A stretch of DNA of 11,767 nucleotides, from NCBI GenBank assembly GCA_018267355.1, contig JAFDYP010000565.1, positions 1 through 11,767 of the forward strand, written 5' to 3'. Positions 7,487 through 11,767 of this stretch are shown here, piece by piece. Position numbers and translations under genes: made by a program. The stretch is from Bacteroidota bacterium (GTDB lineage Bacteria > Bacteroidota > Bacteroidia > Chitinophagales > LD1). Every line of letters starts with the position of its first letter. Positions within the stretch are counted from its first letter, which is position 1. The notes beneath the pieces were generated by a model. That model was not told where the DNA came from. It ran no database searches and saw nothing but the letters and a program-made list of their open reading frames with translations.

Positions 7487-7635
7487 TGAAGGGTGTTGAA
7501 TATATGTGGTTTGATTATCACTTGATGGATATAACGTATGCGACATATCGCTAATGTACACGCCATTGGACACTTTTGGCCTCCATTAAATTTTAACATT
7601 CAAGCGTGAAAACGAATGACCCTACAAAGGTATAA

Positions 7636-7671
7636 GTTGTGATAGGGTTATGATGTATTGCCCTATACAAC
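7636..7671 (-). terminator. terminator hairpin after the 193-residue gene
   Basis: On the minus strand, GTTGT-ATAGGG pairs with CCCTAT-c-ACAAC across a 13-base loop, an 11-pair stem with one bulged C. The stem begins inside the last codons of the upstream gene, whose TAG stop lies in ATAGGG, and is followed by TTATACCTTTG, a broken T tract. It most likely ends the transcript of the phage-side genes before the junction. Confidence 0.5.
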
Positions 7672-8244
7672 CTGATTAAATGCTATTCGATTAGTAATCC
7701 CAGCATAATCCTGTATGCCTCGAATGGAACTAACTGATATGTATCCAAAGTTATTTTCATCAGCATTCACAACTTCGGGTTCCTCCCACCCTTGATTTAT
7801 AGCTATTACTTTGTCAACCTTTAGGTACTTGACCAGCCTAGTTTCTTCATTGTAACTTTCGATAGCACAGTCTAGGGTTCTATTGTCTGATAGGGTTAGA
7901 CGAACGAATTTGCCTATTTGCGAAGCAATTTCGATTGGTTCTATACTAATTATACCTAACCTGTCCCACTTTTCAGTATCAGCATACCAAGGATTAAAAG
8001 ACCATCTGCCATTCACAAGAAAGCAACCATAAACATCAAAGTAATCTGTGTTTGCTTCTTCAATAATCTTTTCAAGTGGTATTTTTCGGGTAATTAGTTT
8101 ATCTAAAAACTCCCGTCTTTTTTGAAGGTCAACAGGAACAGCAATAAGTTTCATTTGCTCTTTCCATTCGTCTATTTGTTCTGGGTTAAGTAGCAGTTCC
8201 AGTTCTAAATTCTTATCGGCAGCTTTTTTGTAATGTACGCTCAT
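7663..8244 (-). CDS. hypothetical 193-residue protein, element-edge gene
   Basis: I do not recognise this protein. The first third (about 1-70) is charged and probably helical, with repeated Lys/Glu/Leu. It is followed by a segment rich in aromatics around YGCFLVNGRWSFNPWY (about 72-87), and then a probable beta-rich part with alternating hydrophobic residues. There is no signal peptide, membrane segment or catalytic motif I can name. The gene has its own host-type promoter (8264-8296) and its stop codon sits inside a terminator-like hairpin, so it looks like an independent transcription unit. It is the last gene before the junction with the host chromosome. This placement suits a cargo ('moron') gene expressed in the lysogen, but that is inference from position. 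Confidence 0.75.
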   Translation of the reverse strand: MSVHYKKAADKNLELELLLNPEQIDEWKEQMKLIAVPVDLQKRREFLDKLITRKIPLEKIIEEANTDYFDVYGCFLVNGRWSFNPWYADTEKWDRLGIISIEPIEIASQIGKFVRLTLSDNRTLDCAIESYNEETRLVKYLKVDKVIAINQGWEEPEVVNADENNFGYISVSSIRGIQDYAGITNRIAFNQVV

Positions 8245-8263
8245 TGGTTAATTTTTATATCTG

Positions 8264-8296
8264 CAAAAATATAACAATAAATCCTTAATTACCAAA
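8264..8296 (-). promoter_or_regulatory. host-type promoter for the 193-residue gene
   Basis: On the minus strand, TTTG (8293-8296) is separated by 21 bp from TATTTTTG (8264-8271), matching the Bacteroidetes consensus at the long end of the usual spacing. The predicted start is about a dozen bases before the ATG at 8244. The whole gap 8245-8308 is strongly A+T-rich. Confidence 0.55.
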
Positions 8297-8308
8297 TAGT
8301 AATATAGT

Positions 8309-8536
8309 TTATTTCGACTTATAAAACGGACCTACTAATTCAAGATGTGATTCCTTTATCAATGCAATTGCGTTTTCACTCACTTCGCATACAACCTTAC
8401 CTGAAGTATCATAATAGTCCACTACAAGAATTGTATCAGATTGGATTTTATAGTGTGAATACTCGGATATGCAGCTTTCCTTTACTTTCACTCTATCCCT
8501 TTCTCGGAAAGCTGGGTTTTTAGGATGATACCTCAT
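8309..8536 (-). CDS. hypothetical 75-residue protein, possibly SH3-like
   Basis: The protein is not recognised as a named family. Its pattern is RDRVKVKES near the start, a run of alternating hydrophobic residues around ILVVDYYDTSGKVVCEV, and a closing ALIKESHLELV. It resembles a small single-domain beta barrel of the SH3 type, in which a short 'D-R-V-x-V' opening strand and a closing 'L-E-L-V' strand are common. That fold call is inference. The gene starts 23 bp after the 121-residue gene ends and is probably co-transcribed with it. No Shine-Dalgarno sequence is seen. It has no cysteine pair for metal binding and no membrane segment, and is probably cytoplasmic. Confidence 0.7.
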   Translation of the reverse strand: MRYHPKNPAFRERDRVKVKESCISEYSHYKIQSDTILVVDYYDTSGKVVCEVSENAIALIKESHLELVGPFYKSK

Positions 8537-8559
8537 AATTAATCATTTTCTGCGATAGC

Positions 8560-8925
8560 TTAGAAGTTGACAGGTTTAAATACTCCCAAGCTATCAATCT
8601 CTGCAAACAACGCCTCAAACTTATCCTTATGGCGTACCATTTCTCTAACGCTTACATTACCGTAGTTAATGTTTACATTAGGATTATCCTTATAATCCGT
8701 TGTAAAAGCTTCGTAATCACTTTTCCACTTTTGGTATATGTGGCAAAGTATTTCGTAATCACTTCTTACATCGAATTGCTTAACACCATTGACAGTTATA
8801 CTTGTTAGATTGTTGGCTACGTGGTGTAATAGAGCAAAAGGTATAGTGTCATCATTTATCCTTTCACCCTTCTTTGCTTCAATTGCTTTAAGCAGGTCTT
8901 CATATAATTCATCTCCTGTTTTCAT
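8560..8925 (-). CDS. hypothetical 121-residue protein
   Basis: I do not recognise this protein. It appears mixed helical and soluble, with an acidic amphipathic N-terminus (GDELYEDLLKAIEAKKGE), a central part containing ITVNGVKQFDVRSDYEILCHIYQKW, a NVNINYGNVSVREMV stretch at about 83-97, and a helical end. No signal peptide, transmembrane segment or obvious active-site motif is visible. It is the first gene after the strong terminator that follows the HNH gene, with a candidate -7 promoter element 16 bp before its ATG. It therefore probably starts a separate two-gene transcript with the 75-residue gene. Codon use and A+T content match the phage genes. Small proteins in this position of phage genomes are often DNA-metabolism accessories or cargo genes; neither role can be shown here. 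Confidence 0.72.
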   Translation of the reverse strand: MKTGDELYEDLLKAIEAKKGERINDDTIPFALLHHVANNLTSITVNGVKQFDVRSDYEILCHIYQKWKSDYEAFTTDYKDNPNVNINYGNVSVREMVRHKDKFEALFAEIDSLGVFKPVNF

Positions 8926-8940
8926 CTTATGATTTTAACT

Positions 8941-8948
8941 CAAATATA
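8941..8948 (-). promoter_or_regulatory. -7 element upstream of the 121-residue gene
   Basis: The minus strand reads TATATTTG, matching TAnnTTTG, 15 bp before the ATG at 8925. The -33 region at the expected distance is T-rich (CATTTTTA) but lacks a clean TTTG. A second -7-like element TACTTTTG lies at 8997-9004. Either would drive expression from beyond the terminator at 9045-9082. Confidence 0.45.
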
Positions 8949-9044
8949 CCAGTTATCCCTCATAAAAATGACTAGTCATAGCATACTTTTTATTCACAAA
9001 AGTAGGACTTCAGATAGGCTTAAACGCTGCTGAAAAGCGGCCAT

Positions 9045-9082
9045 AAATACAAAACCCGTCAACTAGGACGGGTTTTGTATTT
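9045..9082 (-). terminator. perfect 16-bp-stem terminator of the packaging operon
   Basis: AAATACAAAACCCGTC (9045-9060) is the exact complement of GACGGGTTTTGTATTT (9067-9082), with the six-base loop AACTAG. On the transcribed minus strand the 3' arm ends in GGGTTTTGTATTTAT, a usable T tract. The 5' arm also encodes the last residues of the HNH protein (KYKTR), and the TGA stop begins in the loop. Because A and T runs flank both sides, it could also terminate in the opposite direction. Confidence 0.85.
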
Positions 9083-9391
9083 TAATTCGTCACCCATTTT
9101 ATCAGCATACTCTTTCACATACTTAATGTTTTCCAACATCCCTTCACAGTTGTAATACTCACCCATATCATTTCTTACTTTGGCTTCATTCATCATTGTC
9201 TCAACTTTAGAATAAAAGGATTCAAATGAAAGATTGTCCCTTAATCCATTGCAGCTTTTGCAACAATGAACCTTGTTGATGTATTTATTGTTACCTCCTT
9301 TGGATTGCGGTATTATATGTTCTTTCGTTGTTTCCTTAAGATTGCCTAATAGGTAACCGCAATAACAACAGTATTTATCATCTAATCTCAT
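9059..9391 (-). CDS. HNH endonuclease next to terminase
   Basis: The 110-residue protein carries a zinc-coordinating HNH nuclease core: CCYC (Cys8/Cys11), then KEHIIPQSKGGNN (23-35) with His25 as the likely catalytic histidine, Asn39, and HCCKSCNGLR (42-51) supplying the second cysteine pair and the terminal N. The remainder is a helical tail. Small HNH proteins beside the large terminase are a known arrangement in tailed phages with cohesive ends, where they assist terminase in DNA cleavage and packaging. That role is inferred here from gene order. A free-standing homing-type HNH is the alternative. The gene begins 54 bp after the large terminase stop, and its 3' end is built into a strong terminator, so it closes the packaging operon. 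Confidence 0.88.
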   Translation of the reverse strand: MRLDDKYCCYCGYLLGNLKETTKEHIIPQSKGGNNKYINKVHCCKSCNGLRDNLSFESFYSKVETMMNEAKVRNDMGEYYNCEGMLENIKYVKEYADKMGDELKYKTRPS

Positions 9392-9430
9392 AGTATAGAT
9401 AAATATCTCTCTAAGTCAGAAAGTATAGAT
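9392..9430. repeat. 9-bp direct repeat before the HNH gene
   Basis: AGTATAGAT occurs at 9392-9400 and again at 9422-9430, a centre-to-centre spacing of 30 bp, in the short gap between the large terminase stop and the HNH start. On the transcribed strand it reads ATCTATACT. It may be a binding site, part of a phage promoter, or chance in A+T-rich DNA. Confidence 0.35.
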
Positions 9431-9445
9431 TCAGAGAAAATATTT

Positions 9446-10645
9446 TTAGATAAAAACATACTCATAATCCCACTTACCAGACCCCTTCTTCTTTCTGGTA
9501 AACAAGGCGTATCTGATAGCATCCATAGCATCATCATTTTCCTTTATGGGTTCTTCACTTATGACATCACCAACAGACTTGTAACTGTACAGCTTGTATT
9601 CCTTCCATATATCGCTTGAATCAGCGTGAACGTATACTTCAGAGGTCTTTACATAGTCTATGCCGTCTTTTACGCTCTTATTGGCTATTAGGGCGTTAAA
9701 TCCAGCATTCTTAAGGTCTTCTATCAATTCTGGTCTGGAATAGTCACAATAGACTGGTTTGCCCCTATCTGAATCTTTGAAGATGGCATTCATCTTATCT
9801 ATGAGTTGGGAACTGGTAAGTTTGGATTCATATACCAGTTGCCTTATATAGACCCTATTATCATCACCATACATCACTTTGACCAGTGCCATTGGGTGAC
9901 TGAAGCCAAAGTCCAGTCCATAGCACCAATCAGTATAGTCAGGTTCATCAACATACTTCTGGAAGTGATTGTATATCCTTGTCTGGTTGATGGGTCTTTC
10001 CCCTAGTGCATAGACCCTATAAGCGTTAATATCTGTCTTTATAAGGTCTTCAATGGTTTGCACTTGGTCAGGTGATAGGAAAGTATTGTCCTTGTAGGTA
10101 GACTTGATTAGGACCGCTCTTTCATCAGTGATAAGGTCATAAAGGAAGTGTTCACTGTCTGAAGGATTAAAGTCAATGAATAAGGTCTTAGAGGTTCTAA
10201 GGTTAAGCTGAAGGAATTCTTCAGATGATAGTTCGTTGGCTTCATTCAGATAGGCTATGTCTCTTTTACGACCTCTCATCTTTTGTTCGGAATCCAGACC
10301 ATAGAATTGAATCTGGGAACCATTTGAGAATGTGTAGGTGTTATCTGTCTTGTTGTGATTGGCTTCGTTGTATAGGTTCAGCTCCTTCAGGATTTCAAAG
10401 AAGTCTTTCATTACCGACCCTTTCAAGTCTGGCAATGTCTTTCTTACTATGGATATTATCAAACGTTCTTGAATGGCTAGATAAACCAATAGTTGACAAA
10501 TAGAATAAGTCTTGCTGGAACGTGAACCACCTTGATTGATGATAAAACGCTTTCCAGCTTCATAGGCTTCAAGGTTCCAAGTGAAGACATCAGTATGATT
10601 GATAGTTAGCTCTCCATTCGGATTATTGCTTTTGGAGTTTTTCAA
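9446..10645 (-). CDS. terL: phage terminase large subunit (PBSX/Terminase_3 type)
   Basis: The 399-residue protein is the ATP-driven DNA packaging motor and nuclease. The ATPase domain has a Walker A motif GGSRSSKT (39-46, Lys45), a Walker B region RDIAYLNEAN (128-137) with Glu136 as the likely catalytic residue, and a coupling motif FIDFNPSD (156-163). The nuclease domain has the acidic residues of the RNase H fold: Asp245 in GLDFGFSH, Asp301 in YCDYSRPE, and the DDAMDAIRYA cluster (371-380). All key residues are present, so it looks intact. The start is TTG at 10645: an in-frame stop lies two codons upstream, and the first internal ATG lies beyond Walker A. It overlaps the small-subunit gene by 23 bp, suggesting translational coupling. 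Confidence 0.95.
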   Translation of the reverse strand: MKNSKSNNPNGELTINHTDVFTWNLEAYEAGKRFIINQGGSRSSKTYSICQLLVYLAIQERLIISIVRKTLPDLKGSVMKDFFEILKELNLYNEANHNKTDNTYTFSNGSQIQFYGLDSEQKMRGRKRDIAYLNEANELSSEEFLQLNLRTSKTLFIDFNPSDSEHFLYDLITDERAVLIKSTYKDNTFLSPDQVQTIEDLIKTDINAYRVYALGERPINQTRIYNHFQKYVDEPDYTDWCYGLDFGFSHPMALVKVMYGDDNRVYIRQLVYESKLTSSQLIDKMNAIFKDSDRGKPVYCDYSRPELIEDLKNAGFNALIANKSVKDGIDYVKTSEVYVHADSSDIWKEYKLYSYKSVGDVISEEPIKENDDAMDAIRYALFTRKKKGSGKWDYEYVFI

Positions 10646-11147
10646 GGTTCAGTTCATTTTCATCAGGTTTCGTTAATGGTATAACCACTGGTTCAATAGT
10701 GGCTACTGGTAGTTCTGGCTTGACTTCAATAGCCAAGGCTGCTGCTGGTTCCCTTTTATGGCTAACAAGCTTGATTGTCTCTATATGATTGATTTCACCA
10801 GTGACTTCAACTTTCTTGATTTGAAGTCCCTTTATCTTATTTAGCTCTTTGACCCATTGCAAACGGGTGAATGAATCTTCAGCTTCTTGAATTTGGTGGG
10901 TCATATACTCAATAGTCTGTGCCAGGTCTTGTTCATAGTCAACCTTTACTTCGTCCCTTATCATCTGCCATAGGTATTCACAGTACTTTTGGGCGGTATT
11001 GTTGGTATAGCCATATCTGACTATCATATATTCCTTTAGCTGCTTGTTCGTCCAAAACAGTTCCGTCTTCTTCTGGAACAAGTCATTTAGGATTAGCTGC
11101 CTTTTTTGATAGGTTGCAGCTCCACCTTTCTTGGGTTGGTATCTCAT
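10623..11147 (-). CDS. probable phage terminase small subunit
   Basis: The 174-residue protein lies directly before the large terminase, overlapping it by 23 bp, and its own ATG overlaps the stop of the sigma factor gene (ATGA). The N-terminal part (about 30-66) has the look of a helix-turn-helix DNA-binding region (TNKQLKEYMIVRYGYTNNTAQKY). It is followed by a long helical, possibly coiled-coil segment (about 70-110) suited to oligomerisation. KIKGLQIKKVEVTGEI at about 108-123 then resembles the 'K-x-x-G-L...K-V-E-V-T-G' piece seen in many small terminases. The C-terminus is a proline- and valine-rich tail. Small terminases recognise the packaging site in the phage genome. The call rests on position plus architecture, because the family is poorly conserved in sequence. 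Confidence 0.78.
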   Translation of the reverse strand: MRYQPKKGGAATYQKRQLILNDLFQKKTELFWTNKQLKEYMIVRYGYTNNTAQKYCEYLWQMIRDEVKVDYEQDLAQTIEYMTHQIQEAEDSFTRLQWVKELNKIKGLQIKKVEVTGEINHIETIKLVSHKREPAAALAIEVKPELPVATIEPVVIPLTKPDENELNLEKLQKQ

Positions 11148-11767
11148 AGGTTTAGTTCTTCTAATAGTGTTATGGGCAAATTGGCTCTTAGCTGTTTCAA
11201 GGCACGTTGGCTTACCTGTTGAATCCTTTGCCTTGATACTCCCAATTCCTTCCCTATCTGGTCTAGGGTCATTCTTTCGTCTCTATTTATGCCATATAGC
11301 CTTATTAGGACTTCCTTATACTGTCTGGGTAGTGTATCAAGGATAGCTTCCAGTTTGTTTGCCAGAACGTCCTTATCCATCAATTCATCAGCATCTGGGA
11401 ACATTGAATCTTGTATAGTATCTATTAGGGCCAATGATTCTTCTTCACCATAGGACAAGTCCAATGATTGAATCCTTGTTGATTCCAATGTCTTCAGATA
11501 GTCATAAATGTCAGGGTCTGGTTCGGATGAACTGACTTCAGACGTACCCTTTTCTATCTCTGAAAGAGTAGCATTCATTTTGCTTATCTGTCTAAGTCTA
11601 TTGCTGGGAAGTCTTATAAGTCGGCTATGGTTATTGATGTATTCGCTTATTCTCGCTCTGATATACCAAACAGCATAGCTGATGAATCTTACTTCTTTAT
11701 CTGGATTGAACTTTTGTGCTGCTTGAATAAGACCAATGTTTCCTTCATTAACTAGGTCTTCAAGTGG
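11144..11767 (-). CDS. phage-encoded RpoD-like sigma-70 factor (5' end outside window)
   Basis: The reading frame is open to the window edge, giving 207 visible residues; the ATG at 11578 is internal, not the start. Visible residues 2-20 (LEDLVNEGNIGLIQAAQKF) and 28-40 (FISYAVWYIRARI) are sigma region 2, very close to the Bacteroidetes primary sigma pattern. A variable region 3 follows. The last ~75 residues are region 4, with LPRQYKEVLIRLYGI and the recognition helix GVSRQRIQQV (176-185). Compared with RpoD, the tryptophan pair is WY and the following Gln (E. coli Gln437) is Ala. In region 4.2 the usual R-E-R-x-R-Q is R-Q-R-I-Q-Q. It should direct host RNA polymerase, perhaps to phage promoters. 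It is joined to the terminase genes by an ATGA overlap. A host sigma gene trapped here is unlikely given the A+T-rich composition and context. Confidence 0.88.
   Translation of the reverse strand, partial: PLEDLVNEGNIGLIQAAQKFNPDKEVRFISYAVWYIRARISEYINNHSRLIRLPSNRLRQISKMNATLSEIEKGTSEVSSSEPDPDIYDYLKTLESTRIQSLDLSYGEEESLALIDTIQDSMFPDADELMDKDVLANKLEAILDTLPRQYKEVLIRLYGINRDERMTLDQIGKELGVSRQRIQQVSQRALKQLRANLPITLLEELNL

Larger units (their letters stand above)
7078..7662. other. 585-bp transition zone between host genes and phage-like genes
   Basis: No long gene is present. Up to about 7140 the sequence looks like host DNA; beyond that it becomes A+T-rich like the phage genes. It contains a small ORF (7137-7211, minus), a hairpin (7252-7265), an 11-bp inverted repeat (7293-7303 and 7358-7368), a boxA-like motif (7366-7377), a minus-strand promoter (7398-7428), a near-palindrome (7465-7486) and, overlapping its far end, a terminator hairpin (7636-7671). 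I found no tRNA gene and no integrase remnant. Confidence 0.6.
7663..11767 (-). mobile_element. prophage or phage-derived element (partial)
   Basis: All seven genes in this stretch lie on the minus strand, and their sequence is clearly richer in A+T than positions 1-7077. They include a large terminase, a likely small terminase, an HNH endonuclease beside them and a divergent sigma factor, all typical of tailed-phage genomes. The left boundary falls somewhere in 7078-7662. The right boundary is outside the window. No portal, capsid, tail, integrase or repressor gene is visible, so completeness and activity cannot be judged. Confidence 0.8.

Noticed and set aside
7504-7554. Plus-strand 16-codon ORF as the remnant of an integrase C-terminus
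   Set aside because: It has no conserved recombinase motif and no ribosome binding site, and is too short to support any call.
11144-11578. Complete 144-residue sigma protein starting at the ATG at 11578
   Set aside because: The same frame continues upstream to the window edge and encodes clear sigma region 2, so the ATG is internal and the gene is partial.

Overview
The window suggests a Bacteroidetes (Bacteroidota) chromosome, probably a fairly G+C-rich member of the Chitinophagales or Sphingobacteriales. The evidence is a MurF-alanine racemase fusion typical of the phylum, a KirBac-type potassium channel, near absence of Shine-Dalgarno sequences, and several promoters with the phylum's -7 element TAnnTTTG. 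The species cannot be named from the sequence alone.

Positions 1-7077 are ordinary, G+C-rich host chromosome. An RluA-family pseudouridine synthase (+) ends overlapping a convergent DUF1877/YfbM-family gene (-). A short intergenic stretch with stacked hairpins separates these from the fused cell-wall gene murF-alr (-), which supplies both the ligase that adds D-Ala-D-Ala to the peptidoglycan precursor and the racemase that makes D-alanine. Divergent from it is a transglutaminase-like lipoprotein (+) of unknown role, followed by a KirBac-type inward-rectifier potassium channel (+).

Positions 7078-7662 are a transition zone with no long gene. It contains a very good Bacteroidetes promoter on the minus strand, a transcript region with a boxA-like motif, an 11-bp inverted repeat, a compact hairpin, and a 24-codon ORF with a real AGGAG ribosome binding site. 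It also has a 22-bp near-palindrome. Base composition shifts from G+C-rich to A+T-rich here, so this is the likely junction between host and an integrated element. No second end is visible, so the exact attachment site cannot be fixed.

Positions 7663-11767 are A+T-rich and entirely on the minus strand, and read as part of a prophage or phage-derived element. In transcription order they are: an RpoD-like sigma-70 factor (its 5' end lies beyond the window), a small terminase subunit (start/stop overlap with sigma), a large terminase subunit (23-bp overlap, TTG start) and an HNH endonuclease. This operon ends in a perfect 16-bp-stem terminator. Beyond it lie three unrecognised genes (121, 75 and 193 aa) with host-type promoters of their own and a closing hairpin. 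That is the layout expected of 'moron' cargo genes rather than of late structural genes.

The most interesting observation is the phage sigma factor. It aligns well with Bacteroidetes primary sigma but differs at residues that in RpoD read the -10 and -35 elements, and it is translationally coupled to the DNA-packaging genes. This suggests a phage-specific promoter class. The three cargo genes and the structured leader RNA at the junction come next.
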